A stretch of DNA of 64,000 nucleotides, from assembly GCF_030684675.1 (NCBI RefSeq), contig NZ_JAUXXZ010000031.1:1-64000 (forward strand), written 5' to 3'. The position numbers were made by a program, and so were the translations under genes. The stretch is from Daejeonella sp. (GTDB taxonomy: Bacteria; Bacteroidota; Bacteroidia; Sphingobacteriales; Sphingobacteriaceae). Below the pieces are notes generated by a model. That model searched no databases and was not told the DNA's origin. It was given only the letters and a program-made list of their open reading frames with translations. Positions 6,635-16,261 of the stretch are shown here, piece after piece (within the stretch, counting starts at the first letter, position 1; every line of letters begins with the position of its first letter).

Positions 6635-8863
6635 ATGACACTAAAACCCATTTTCAGAATTGTCTTAATTGCTATATCAAGCCTTGCCGGAATCATGGAG
6701 GGTCTTTCTGCAGATTTTGAGAATTCTTACACAAAAGGATCATTTAAATCGGATACCCTTAAATCTAAAGTTGAAACCTGGACGGCAGCAGAGTTATGGG
6801 CTAAATCTGTTTCTCAGAATCTAAAACTGGAAGGTAATTCGATTGTGCTTGAAGATAATCTTCTGATAGAAAATGATGCTGTTACCTTAGGTTCTATACG
6901 TTCAGAAGCTTGGGATACACTGTCTAAAGGCCGTATTATCAGGAAAATTCTTGAATTACCGGTATTGCCTGCTAAGAATGCATGGATTAGTATGCTCATT
7001 TACCCTATGCTTCCTGCTGAACCAATGAGTGGTGGAAAGCTTGAATTTAGGGTTAACGGGAATAAGCCAATTGTTTATGAACTACGTCACTTCTGGACTT
7101 CTGTTCCGGTTCCGGTATCCTATTTAAAAAAGGGAAGAAATTTTATTGAGCTTAAGGTGCACAATCAGAATGAAAAATTCAGGATTCCAATGGCTTTGAG
7201 TTCGATTATTCGTAATGTCATCGGACAGCCTTCTTCATTCACAGGTAACAGTGAGCGGAGTATTGATAATGGAAAAACCTGGAAGTATGCAGGTAGCTCG
7301 TCCAATATAGCCGAATATCCAATCCGTCTAAAGGTGCAGGCTTATGCCAAAAAGGCCTGGCTGCAAACTCCGGTCATTAATCTTGCTGATAAAGCCTTAG
7401 AAGGAGTGATGTATTTTCCTGTTGCTTTGGAAGCTGTAGAGATCAAGCCCCGCATTTTAAATGCAGAAGGCTCAAAATGGCAAACGCGGATAAGAAGCGG
7501 AAATACGCATCTGCCTGAAGCAGGAGGGTGGACAGCCTGGCAGAATTTTGAGGGTTCAACTTTGCCAGTAGGGAATAATCATCGTTTCATTCAACTTGAA
7601 TATAGTATTGATCCGGGTATTGGAAACAGTACGCCCAAAATTACGGGACTGGATTTGAAAAGTGCATGGCGTAGCAATTCAAAAGGCGCAGGTATTTTTA
7701 TAACTGAGGTAAAGAATTACCCTATAATCAGGTCTTCCTTTGATTTTGTTCATGAGAACCCTGCCTTGCCTGAACTTCAGGAATTCAGGAAGCAATTTAA
7801 ACTTGACCAGGTAGTAGAGGGTGCAACAACAGAAAGGGAAAAGATTAAACTTTTGCGGGCATGGACAGCTGCAAATTGGGATTGGTTTCTTCCAAATTCT
7901 GAATTTGAAGATTTGCTGAGCTGGGATGCGAGTAAAATACTCAGCGGTCCTGCGGCGCCAGGAAATTTGTCTAAAAAGGGAGGGAATTGCCTGCATTATG
8001 CAATTGTTTTCGCTCAAGCTTGCCAGAGTTTTGGTATCCCTGCCAGGATTGTAAATACAAATTATGCAATCTGGGGTGGTCATGAACTGGTTGAAGTATG
8101 GTCGCGGGATTATCAAAAGTGGATCATGGCAGACCCTAATTTTGATACCATGTTCTACGATAAAAAAACAGGAATCCCTCTAAATATTCTGGAGTTGCAT
8201 GATTTATTTCTTAAGACCTATTATCAGGGTGGGGAAATTATTGACAGGGATAAATGGTCATTTGAAGATCGCGACAGGCGTGCAAACCGAATTGATCCCA
8301 AAGATCTTCCAATTGCTATGGAAGCAGGAGGGAAGGCTTTTTCAGGTAAAATTAACAAGGATTATGTCTGGTGGAAGGTGACTTTTAATGAAGCCAATCC
8401 CGGATATTCCGGTGGTTATGGGTTTTATAATACTGCTGAAGTCCGCTGGCTACCCCGTAGCAACTGGTTGAGTCAGAAATCCCCTTTGCCGGTAACTCAT
8501 GGAAGAACCCATTGGGGTTGGGATGGGTATTATGCCTGGACAGATGCACAAACTCCCGAAACTCCTGAGCATCGATTTTATGTCCGCAGACCTTCAGACA
8601 TTTACGGCAGCCTGTTCCAGGTAGATTTTGCTGCACATTATATACAGAATGGGGAAATTCAATTTGATCTGGCAACTGATTCCCCGGGCTTTGATCATTT
8701 TAATATTGTGGTAAATGGGGTTCAGAGTCCAGTAAAGGCAAAGGAAAGCACAGTCAGACTGAGTCCGGGTATGAATGCAATTGAAGTTTATGTGGTTGAT
8801 GTTATGGGCAATTCCGGTACAAAAAGCAGGATTAAAATTAATTATATCCCTGTCGCCGGATAA
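6635..8863 (+). CDS. Secreted transglutaminase-like (cysteine protease fold) protein
   Basis: The protein has 742 residues with a signal peptide ending near GLSADF. The first roughly 370 residues are beta-rich (FRVNGNKPIVYELRHFW and similar). A transglutaminase-like core spans about 395-520 with a full candidate triad: C452 in GGNCLHYA, H483 in WGGHELVEV and D500 in ADPNFD. The C-terminus holds another beta-sandwich (about 640-742). Members of this superfamily act as peptidases, amidases or cross-linking enzymes. The gene lies between two heparinase-family genes, which suggests action on a peptide- or amide-linked part of the same glycan (inference). Palindromic repeats form its leader. Confidence 0.82.
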   Translation: MTLKPIFRIVLIAISSLAGIMEGLSADFENSYTKGSFKSDTLKSKVETWTAAELWAKSVSQNLKLEGNSIVLEDNLLIENDAVTLGSIRSEAWDTLSKGRIIRKILELPVLPAKNAWISMLIYPMLPAEPMSGGKLEFRVNGNKPIVYELRHFWTSVPVPVSYLKKGRNFIELKVHNQNEKFRIPMALSSIIRNVIGQPSSFTGNSERSIDNGKTWKYAGSSSNIAEYPIRLKVQAYAKKAWLQTPVINLADKALEGVMYFPVALEAVEIKPRILNAEGSKWQTRIRSGNTHLPEAGGWTAWQNFEGSTLPVGNNHRFIQLEYSIDPGIGNSTPKITGLDLKSAWRSNSKGAGIFITEVKNYPIIRSSFDFVHENPALPELQEFRKQFKLDQVVEGATTEREKIKLLRAWTAANWDWFLPNSEFEDLLSWDASKILSGPAAPGNLSKKGGNCLHYAIVFAQACQSFGIPARIVNTNYAIWGGHELVEVWSRDYQKWIMADPNFDTMFYDKKTGIPLNILELHDLFLKTYYQGGEIIDRDKWSFEDRDRRANRIDPKDLPIAMEAGGKAFSGKINKDYVWWKVTFNEANPGYSGGYGFYNTAEVRWLPRSNWLSQKSPLPVTHGRTHWGWDGYYAWTDAQTPETPEHRFYVRRPSDIYGSLFQVDFAAHYIQNGEIQFDLATDSPGFDHFNIVVNGVQSPVKAKESTVRLSPGMNAIEVYVVDVMGNSGTKSRIKINYIPVAG

Positions 8864-9020
8864 TAATTTTCGGTTCCCTTAAATCAGATTTATTTTGCAA
8901 CAGGGTAGGACATTTCCGCTTTCCGGAGTCCTAAAATATAGGATACTTCTGTTCTGGATAAACAGAGGTAATATTTATGAGATTAGTGTTAAACTCAATT
9001 ATTTTTTACTAAAATTACCC

Positions 9021-9042
9021 CGGGGCTAGATCCCCGATTTTT
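9021..9042 (+). terminator. Candidate terminator/attenuator upstream of nagA
   Basis: CGGGG-CTAGAT-CCCCG followed by ATTTTTAT ends about 20 bases before the nagA ATG at 9061. It could end the transcript of the transglutaminase-like gene 160 bases upstream, or act as an attenuator in the nagA leader. Confidence 0.5.
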
Positions 9043-9060
9043 ATAGAATACAATTCAATT

Positions 9061-10248
9061 ATGGAAAAAACACTTAAAATATACAATGGTAAAATATTAA
9101 CCCCTTATCGCATCATCAGCGGTACTGTGGTTGTTGTTGACGGGAAGATAAAGGAAGTTGGGGAAGGAAATATTGAGGTTCCCGGTGCAGTTGAAATTGA
9201 TGCAAAGGGTAATTATATTGCTCCCGGATTTATTGATATCCATGTTCACGGAGGTGGTGGCCATGATTTCATGGATGGATCGGAAGAAGCTTTCCTGAAG
9301 ATTGCCGAGACTCATGCCAAATATGGAACAACCGGTCTGATGCCGACTACCCTGACCAGTGAACTGGATGAGCTTTACAATACCCTCGACTTATACAAAA
9401 AAGCAGATAAAAAGAATAAAATGGGTGCTCAGTTTCTTGGAATGCACCTTGAAGGACCCTATTTTGCGATGTCTCAACGTGGTGCACAGGATCCGAGATA
9501 TATTCGAAATCCTGATCCTAAGGAGTATATGGAAATTTTGTCGCGCTCCAATGATATCAAAAGATGGAGTGCTGCGCCTGAATTGAAAGGTGCAATTGAA
9601 TTTGGAAACCATCTTCGTTCTAAAGGCATCCTGGTGGCCATGGCGCATACCGATGCTATTTATGAGGAGGCTCTGGAGGCTTTTGAGGCTGGATTTACAT
9701 TAGGTACACACTTTTACTCCTGCATGTCGGGAGTTAGCCGTAGAAATTGTTTCAGATATGCAGGCGTGATTGAAACCGCTTATCTTCTCGATGAGATGGA
9801 TGTAGAGATCATTGCTGATGGTATTCACCTTCCGGCACCATTATTAAAGCTGATCTATAAGATTAAAGGCCCGGACCGCATTGCTTTGATTACTGATTCT
9901 ATGCGGGCTGCAGGTATGCCTCCTGGAGATAGCATCCTTGGAAGCAAGCACAACGGATTAAAGGTCCTCGTTGAAGATGGCGTGGCCAAACTGCTCGATC
10001 GTACTTCTTTTGCCGGTAGTGTCGCAACCTGCGACCGTCTGGTGAGGAATATGGTTAATATGGCCGAGGTGCCATTGCTTGAAGCAGTTAAAATGGCATC
10101 ACTTACACCAGCAAATATTTTGGGATTGGGAGCCAGTAAAGGTTCATTGATTTGTGGCAAGGATGCAGATATTGTCATTTTTGATTCAAATATCAATGTC
10201 AGTACCACGATTGTGCAGGGAAGAATTGTTTATAATAAATTAGATTAA
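9061..10248 (+). CDS. nagA: N-acetylglucosamine-6-phosphate deacetylase
   Basis: The protein has 395 residues, the normal length, with no signal peptide, so it is cytosolic. It carries the family signatures HVHGGGGHDFMDG (metal HxH), GMHLEGPYF (metal Glu), MAHTDA and GTHFYSCMSG (His ligands), DGIHLP, and LITDSM with the catalytic Asp. It removes acetate from GlcNAc-6-phosphate to give GlcN-6-phosphate. The glucosamine-6-phosphate deaminase gene starts 13 bases downstream, so the two form an operon together with the sugar transporter that follows. Its presence shows that the locus releases an N-acetylhexosamine. Confidence 0.95.
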   Translation: MEKTLKIYNGKILTPYRIISGTVVVVDGKIKEVGEGNIEVPGAVEIDAKGNYIAPGFIDIHVHGGGGHDFMDGSEEAFLKIAETHAKYGTTGLMPTTLTSELDELYNTLDLYKKADKKNKMGAQFLGMHLEGPYFAMSQRGAQDPRYIRNPDPKEYMEILSRSNDIKRWSAAPELKGAIEFGNHLRSKGILVAMAHTDAIYEEALEAFEAGFTLGTHFYSCMSGVSRRNCFRYAGVIETAYLLDEMDVEIIADGIHLPAPLLKLIYKIKGPDRIALITDSMRAAGMPPGDSILGSKHNGLKVLVEDGVAKLLDRTSFAGSVATCDRLVRNMVNMAEVPLLEAVKMASLTPANILGLGASKGSLICGKDADIVIFDSNINVSTTIVQGRIVYNKLD

Positions 10249-10261
10249 TACGAATACAATT

Positions 10262-11014
10262 ATGAGAGAGATTAAAAAGGATAAATTACAGGTTAATATA
10301 TACGCCGGAAGACCTGAATTAGGTGCTGCAGCTGCAGAAACTCTGACGGCCAGAATTGCTGAATTACTAAAGACGAAAGAGCAGGTAAACATCATTTTCG
10401 CTTCTGCTCCTTCACAAAATGAATTTCTTGCCGAATTGCTGAAAAAGGATATCCAATGGGAGAAGATCAATGCTTTCCACATGGATGAGTATATCGGTTT
10501 GCATCCGGATGCACCACAGGGTTTCGGTAATTTCCTCAAAGACAGACTGTTTAGTCATGTGACTTGTCATACTGTTAATTATCTGAATGGAAATACAGAT
10601 CCTCAGGAAGAGTGCAAAAGATATTCAGACCTTTTAATTAAATATCCGACAGATATCGTTTGTTTAGGGATAGGTGAAAATACCCATCTGGCATTTAATG
10701 ATCCGCATGTTGCCGATTTTAATGATCCATTAATTGTTAAGGTTGTTGATCTTGATCAGGATTGCCGGGTTCAACAGGTAAATGATGGCTGTTTTAGCGC
10801 GATTGATGAGGTTCCTACCCATGCTCTTACGATCACCATGCCTGCATTATTCAAATCAACTTATGCTATTGCTATTGTACCGGGTAAGTTTAAGGCAAAT
10901 GCTATTGATCACACCATCAACAGCGAGATTAGTGAGAAATACCCTTCAACAATACTCAGAAGGCACAACAATGCAATCTTATTTATTGATGAAGACAGTG
11001 CATCCAAATTGTAA
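10262..11014 (+). CDS. nagB: Glucosamine-6-phosphate deaminase family protein
   Basis: The protein has 250 residues and is cytosolic. NagB/SugI-fold motifs are visible: FASAPSQNEFL, the FHMDEY segment with the catalytic Asp, and GIGENTHLAFNDP corresponding to the lid/catalytic His region (GxGxxGHIAFNEP in classic NagB). It converts GlcN-6-phosphate to fructose-6-phosphate and ammonia. The variation GENTH for NDGH is within the range of the broader family, so a related sugar-phosphate isomerase activity is the main alternative. It is coupled to nagA by a 13-nt gap. Confidence 0.9.
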   Translation: MREIKKDKLQVNIYAGRPELGAAAAETLTARIAELLKTKEQVNIIFASAPSQNEFLAELLKKDIQWEKINAFHMDEYIGLHPDAPQGFGNFLKDRLFSHVTCHTVNYLNGNTDPQEECKRYSDLLIKYPTDIVCLGIGENTHLAFNDPHVADFNDPLIVKVVDLDQDCRVQQVNDGCFSAIDEVPTHALTITMPALFKSTYAIAIVPGKFKANAIDHTINSEISEKYPSTILRRHNNAILFIDEDSASKL

Positions 11015-11087
11015 TTATTAAGGTAGAACGATTAAAATATTATATTTAAGAATTGGGGCTTTAAATCCGGAAATTAAAATAGAAAAT

Positions 11088-12407
11088 ATGAGTAGTAATA
11101 AAACAGTATCAGTAGGATCATTAAGTCAGCGGGATACCATCACAGGCATGGTGATTATCGCATTCATGTTTTTCATGTTTGGATTCACATCCTGGATCAA
11201 TGCGATCTTAATCCCATATTTTAAGATTTCATTTGAGCTTTCACACGTTCAGTCTTATTTGGTAACCTTCGCATTTTATATTTCCTATTTGTTATTTTCT
11301 GTTCCGGCATCTTACCTGCTCAAAAATGTAGGTTTCAAGAAAGGGATGATGATCGGTTTCTGGATCATGTCGACAGGAGCATTTCTTTTTGTTCCGGCTG
11401 CAATTACGATGACCTATGAATTGTTCTTATTGGGCTTATTTTCAATTGGAGCCGGTTTGGCATTACTCCAGTCGGCCGCGAATCCCTACATCACCATTTT
11501 AGGGCCTACAGAGCGTGCTGCTCAGCGATTCAGTATTATGGGTATCTGTAATAAGGGTGCCGGTATTCTGGCGCCATTGTTATTTGCTGCTGTAATCTTC
11601 AAAGCCACGGATAGTGCGATGCTGGATAATATCAGCTCCATGTCTCAGGCTGAAAAGGATGCTGTTTTTCATGAACTTATCCAAAGGGTAATTATTCCCT
11701 ATGCATGTGTAGGAACCTTTCTTTTTCTGATTGGACTGTTTATTCGTTATTCACCACTTCCTGAAATTGATACTGAGCATGAAAGCGAAGAACTGGCTCA
11801 GGCAAACTCCTCAAAAAGCAGTATTATGCAGTTCCCACACCTTGTTTTAGGAGCTTTTGCGATATTTCTGCATGTAGGAACCCAGGTAATTTCAATTGAT
11901 ACGGTAATCAGTTATGCGGCAACAATGAACCTCAATCTGATTGAAGCCAAGGTTTTCCCTTCTTATACCCTTACTGCTCAGATTTGTGCTTATCTGGTTG
12001 GTATATTCTTTATTCCGAAATTTATGTCGCAGTTAACGGCATTGAAGGCAAGTACCATATTTGGTGCAATTCTGACCCTGATGATTATCTACGCAAAAGG
12101 GGATGTTACTTTCCTTGGACATACCAATGATATTTCTCTATGGTTTGTCGTGATGCTTGGTCTGGCTAATTCATTAGTTTGGGCGGGGATCTGGCCTTTG
12201 GCATTAGATGGTTTAGGCCGTTTTACTAAAGTCGGAGCATCATTGATGGTCATGGGATTAGCAGGTAATGCAATACTCCCACTTATTTACGGATATTTCG
12301 TAGATGTATGGGATGCCCGTAATGCATACTGGGTTTTAATGCCATGTTATTTGTATCTGATTTTCTATGCATTCAGAGGCTATCGTTTACGCAAATGGAC
12401 CAGCTAA
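11088..12407 (+). CDS. MFS sugar transporter (FucP/GlcNAc-type)
   Basis: The protein has 439 residues with about 12 membrane segments. It begins with a short polar N-terminus and FFMFGFTSWINAILIPYFK, and continues with YLLFSVPASYLLKNVGFKKGMMIGF. This is the signature region of the FucP family of proton-linked sugar symporters, which includes Bacteroidota GlcNAc, glucose/galactose and fucose carriers. Placement after nagA/nagB makes N-acetylhexosamine the best guess for the cargo. A kinase for GlcNAc is not seen in the window. Confidence 0.9.
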   Translation: MSSNKTVSVGSLSQRDTITGMVIIAFMFFMFGFTSWINAILIPYFKISFELSHVQSYLVTFAFYISYLLFSVPASYLLKNVGFKKGMMIGFWIMSTGAFLFVPAAITMTYELFLLGLFSIGAGLALLQSAANPYITILGPTERAAQRFSIMGICNKGAGILAPLLFAAVIFKATDSAMLDNISSMSQAEKDAVFHELIQRVIIPYACVGTFLFLIGLFIRYSPLPEIDTEHESEELAQANSSKSSIMQFPHLVLGAFAIFLHVGTQVISIDTVISYAATMNLNLIEAKVFPSYTLTAQICAYLVGIFFIPKFMSQLTALKASTIFGAILTLMIIYAKGDVTFLGHTNDISLWFVVMLGLANSLVWAGIWPLALDGLGRFTKVGASLMVMGLAGNAILPLIYGYFVDVWDARNAYWVLMPCYLYLIFYAFRGYRLRKWTS

Positions 12408-12529
12408 TTCTAAATACTGTTGATTTCAATGAATAAGCAGGTATTGTAAGCAATTCTTTTGCCGATCATTTTAATTGATGATGTCTTAAATTAAGCAATA
12501 ATAAATTTTCTTATCATAATCTAATACCA

Positions 12530-15500
12530 ATGAATCATTTACGAAATGTATTTGCTCTGGGAGCAGTTTTTTCTGCAGCTTTTGCCAATGCCCAACTAGC
12601 TCCACCAGTCATATCCAACCCTAATGTTGTTCTTGAACCATGGTCCTATACCGAAAACTTCGAGGATCGTGAATTAGGAGCATGGGCATCATACCCTCAC
12701 TGGCAGGATATTGCCTATAATCAGGACTTTCGCCCTAATGAAATTGTTCCCGGCGATCCTAATATTTCGGTGGTTCAGAAGGTTCGTGCTTTTACCAATG
12801 TGGATGCTTATGCCGGTGCACAGAAATTGCTCGATATGTATCTTGTTCCCGGTGCAAGTGTAAAATTTAGATATTATCTGAAGTCAAATACTCCTTCAGA
12901 ATATTATAAGGTCAGGTTTGCTGCAGGTGATCTTGGCAAGCTGGATTATACGATCAATAATCCCGAACGGAATAAGTGGGTGACAGCTACTGTAAGTTTT
13001 AATGAACTTGTGTCTGAGAATCCGAAGATTTCAGGTAAAGATAAAGTCAAAATTTATGCCTTAGCTTTTATTACTAAATTCCCCTCAGCAGATCCGGATA
13101 TGCCGATCTATTTTGGAATTGATGACATTTCCTTTACTGCCGCCCGTGAATCAACTTTTCAATTTAGTACTCCGGAAATGTTTAAATTACCTGAGTATGC
13201 CCAGTATATTCCAAAAAAGCATTATGCCGCCGGAGATGATTTCAATTTGAGCGGTAAATGGCCACTGGATGCGAAAAATGTTAACCTTGAAATTGTTTCA
13301 TTTACAGATCAGTCTAAATCTTTTTTTAAGGGCGATTTAACTAAGTCGGGTACTGATTGGTCGCTTAAACCTTTAAAGCTTAGCTTTCCCGAAGGACTTT
13401 ATATCGGAAAAATAAAGGCTTTGGATGGTGCTAAGGAATTGGCTCATACAGAATTCACGATTCATATCGCACCTCAGAACATGGCTGGAAAACACCCCCG
13501 CTTATTGTTTGATGCTGAAAAGAAGAAAGAACTGGATGTTAAAATTAAGCAGCCTGAGTATAAGAAAGTATATGATGATATCCTTAAGAATGCAAAAGTA
13601 CAGCGTGACAAGATTCCGGTAAGCAGTCTGATTTTTGATTTGGACCAGTTTCCAAAAGAGGACTGGCTTCCAACCTGGTCGGCCTGGGGCGATAAAATTT
13701 ATCATACCGGCGAAGCCCTTCGTTTAAATGCCAGAGCTTATGCTTTTCATGGGGATAAGGAAGCTGGTACTTATGTTAAAGATGTTCTGGTTAAGATAGC
13801 CGGCTGGCCAAACTGGACGCATCCATGGCAAACTAATCGCGGTCGTTACAGTGAGCATCGCACAGGTAGCTGGGCACATCGGGTTGCTGAGGCTTATGAC
13901 CTGACCTATGATGTAATGACACCTGCTGAGAGTAGTGTTATCCGTAAAGCGATTATGGCAAATATCGTTGATGGTGCTCACCGTACCTATGTTTACAATG
14001 ATGATATTACTGCCGCTACATCAAACTGGCTCGCAATGATTTTAGGTGGATCATTAATGAATATGGCTGCTGTTTATGCAGACGGGCCAGAAACTGAAAA
14101 CCTGGAGCCATATTTTACCGGTGGTTTGATAAAATATTACCGATTTATTAATCGTGTGATAGATCAGAAGGATGGTGCCTGGGGTGAAGGATATGGATAC
14201 AACAGCTATTCATTCTCCAATATGGCATACAGCCTTCCTTCACTCAATAATGTATTTAAGATCGATCTTACTGCACCTTTAGTTGGAAGTTACAATGAAT
14301 TTATCTGGGGCGGATTGATCAAAGACAAGCTTTGGTTTGAATACGGTGATTCAGGAGGTGCAATGGTGCCTGCAACATTCTGGAGCTTTCTGCTTGAAAA
14401 AAGAAGAGAACCACGTTTAAGCTGGTTTTATAATTACATGAAAACTCAGGAGAATTATGAGGATGTAATTTTCAATACCAAAAATATTCCTGAGGATAGT
14501 CCTTTTGATGAGAATCCGGTAAAGGTTTTCCGAGAGATAGGAACTACGGTATTCAAAAGCGGTTGGGAAAAGGATGATTTTTCATTCGTAATGCGTACCG
14601 GTGCATTCTATAACCACCAGCACATTGATCAGGGAAGTATCTGGTTAGCTGATAAGGGGGTTTTGTTCATTGAAGAACGTCACCTCAAAAATTCTACTTA
14701 TTATGATGATCCGATCTATCAGTCAAAACTGATTCAGCCGGTCGCACATTCAACCATACTTATCGATGGAAATGAGCAGAGTCAGCGTACCGGAGACCAC
14801 CTTTATCATGCACCTGGTTTTGATGATCATGCTTATATTGCTAATTTCCTGGATGGGAAAGATGCCGCATTTTCTTCCGGTAATATCGGACGTATTTATT
14901 TCGATAAAGTAAAAGATTTGAGCCGGAATGTATTGTTTATCAAGCCACGCACCCTTTTAATGCTGGATACGGCTATTCCTTCTGAGAAGGATGCGAAAGT
15001 AACCCTGCTTTATCAGACTGCAGAACTTGAGCATATCAAGGCTGGAAAAGATGTTTCAAATATCACAAAGGGAGGCGTGACGCTTAATTTCATGCACCTT
15101 GCACCGAAGGTTGTTGAAACAGAAGCAGAGGAAACTCCGCATTATCTGTACACCTTACAGCGTGTGCGTCATTTGAAGAAGGAAGGCATGTTAAAGGTAT
15201 CTGCCAGTACTACAAACAGAGAGCCGCTTGTAATTGCAAATCTTATAACTACTGATGGAAGCAATGGTGTTTCTGAAGTGATTACAGAAGAAGGTGATGG
15301 ATTTGTGAGTGGTGTGGCATCCGGTAAGAAGTTTGCTTTCAGCACAAAGCCGGGTAAAGTTTATCAAACTGGTGGAATAGAGACTGATGCAGCTTCGATG
15401 ACCTGGAGCAGCGACAGATATTTTGTTGCACTGGCAACAAGTTTCAGTAATAAAAGTGCTTCAAAAGCACTAAATTCATCAGAAGTTTTAACTTTCGAAT

Positions 15501-15682
15501 GGTCGGCTGATGGTATTAAATATGCTGTAGGAAAAACTGCAAAACTGAGTATTTCTTCCGCATCAAAACCGAAATCTGTACTTTTGAATGGCAAGGCAAC
15601 CCGTAATTTTACTTATGATATTTCTAAGAAGCAGGTATCATTGGAAGTGCAGGCGGGAGAGGGAGTGATTAAGGTTAATTGA
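12530..15682 (+). CDS. Secreted heparinase II/III-family protein, second paralogue
   Basis: The protein has 1050 residues with a signal peptide ending near FANAQ. Its layout matches the protein at 3135-6344: an N-terminal CBM-like module (YTENFEDRELGAWASYPHW), a middle beta module, an alpha/alpha toroid (around SEHRTGSWAHRVAEAYD) and a C-terminal sandwich. FYNHQHIDQG and VAHSTILIDG match the metal-site histidines of heparinase II. The acidic ligand position seems to be in IEERH instead of a TDP motif, so metal binding or specificity may differ from the first copy. The two lyases probably divide work on different linkages or chain lengths. A heptamer repeat tract begins 4 bases after the stop. 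Confidence 0.87.
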   Translation: MNHLRNVFALGAVFSAAFANAQLAPPVISNPNVVLEPWSYTENFEDRELGAWASYPHWQDIAYNQDFRPNEIVPGDPNISVVQKVRAFTNVDAYAGAQKLLDMYLVPGASVKFRYYLKSNTPSEYYKVRFAAGDLGKLDYTINNPERNKWVTATVSFNELVSENPKISGKDKVKIYALAFITKFPSADPDMPIYFGIDDISFTAARESTFQFSTPEMFKLPEYAQYIPKKHYAAGDDFNLSGKWPLDAKNVNLEIVSFTDQSKSFFKGDLTKSGTDWSLKPLKLSFPEGLYIGKIKALDGAKELAHTEFTIHIAPQNMAGKHPRLLFDAEKKKELDVKIKQPEYKKVYDDILKNAKVQRDKIPVSSLIFDLDQFPKEDWLPTWSAWGDKIYHTGEALRLNARAYAFHGDKEAGTYVKDVLVKIAGWPNWTHPWQTNRGRYSEHRTGSWAHRVAEAYDLTYDVMTPAESSVIRKAIMANIVDGAHRTYVYNDDITAATSNWLAMILGGSLMNMAAVYADGPETENLEPYFTGGLIKYYRFINRVIDQKDGAWGEGYGYNSYSFSNMAYSLPSLNNVFKIDLTAPLVGSYNEFIWGGLIKDKLWFEYGDSGGAMVPATFWSFLLEKRREPRLSWFYNYMKTQENYEDVIFNTKNIPEDSPFDENPVKVFREIGTTVFKSGWEKDDFSFVMRTGAFYNHQHIDQGSIWLADKGVLFIEERHLKNSTYYDDPIYQSKLIQPVAHSTILIDGNEQSQRTGDHLYHAPGFDDHAYIANFLDGKDAAFSSGNIGRIYFDKVKDLSRNVLFIKPRTLLMLDTAIPSEKDAKVTLLYQTAELEHIKAGKDVSNITKGGVTLNFMHLAPKVVETEAEETPHYLYTLQRVRHLKKEGMLKVSASTTNREPLVIANLITTDGSNGVSEVITEEGDGFVSGVASGKKFAFSTKPGKVYQTGGIETDAASMTWSSDRYFVALATSFSNKSASKALNSSEVLTFEWSADGIKYAVGKTAKLSISSASKPKSVLLNGKATRNFTYDISKKQVSLEVQAGEGVIKVN

Positions 15683-15685
15683 ATT

Positions 15686-16260
15686 GAGTATAGAGTATAG
15701 AGTATTGAGATTGAATCCGGGTTCATTTTAAGTAGCAAGAACCAAGAACCAAGATTCAAGACTTATTCTTGTTCATTTGAAAATTGTGCTCGAGGATTTT
15801 AGCTATTACTAAGTCATTTAATTTTTAGGATAAATTACAGACAACTGGCAACTGGCAACAGACAACTGAACTAAGACTTAATCCTGGTTCAATTGAAATT
15901 TGGTTTTCAGACTTACGAATTTACATAGGCATCATGCAAGATAAATTCGTCAGTCGCTTGTTAATATAACAGTATCAAGAGCCAAGTATCAAGACTTAAT
16001 CCGCGTTCATTTGAAATTTGTGTTTTGGAAGAATAATAGACAATGAACCAGGATTATTGTCCCCCTTTGGAGGGGGGCGGGTAAGGTTTGAGCGATTGCA
16101 GGGGGAGGATTTCGAGAATCAGGTATCAAGAACGAGGAATCAAGATTGAAACCTAGTTCATTTTAAATTTGTGCTCAAGGATATTAACTAATAGTAATTC
16201 ATTTGACAATAACGATAAATTACTAACAACTAACCAACCAACTACTAACAAACTAATACA
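15686..16260. repeat. 580-bp spacer made of heptanucleotide tracts and a dispersed anchor repeat
   Basis: The gap between the lyase and the uxu genes is built from short 7-nt-period tracts. Examples are GAGTATA x3 (15686), CAAGANN x4 (15736), CAACTGG-like x4 (15842-15869), CAAG-type x3 (15976 and near 16117) and an ACTAACA-like tract near 16217-16255. Between them an anchor similar to GTTCATTTGAAATTTGTGCTC recurs near 15721, 15771, 15887, 16005 and 16156. A CCCCC-TTTGGA-GGGGG hairpin sits at 16061-16076. No gene is seen in this stretch. Confidence 0.7.
16164..16171 (+). promoter_or_regulatory. Possible -7 box for the SDR/uxuA operon
   Basis: TAAATTTG matches the Bacteroidota -7 consensus TAnnTTTG and lies about 90 bases before the start at 16262. 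It is part of the last anchor repeat; the other copies read GAAATTTG. No -33 TTTG is found at ideal spacing, so support is weak. Confidence 0.25.
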
Positions 16261-16261
16261 A

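Noticed and set aside
15686-16260. CRISPR array or small RNA cluster
   Set aside because: The tracts have a 7-base period and variable units with no unique spacers; no cas genes are present.
16169-16261. N-terminal 31-codon extension of the SDR ORF
   Set aside because: It is translated repeat sequence; the SDR cofactor motif fits a start at 16262.
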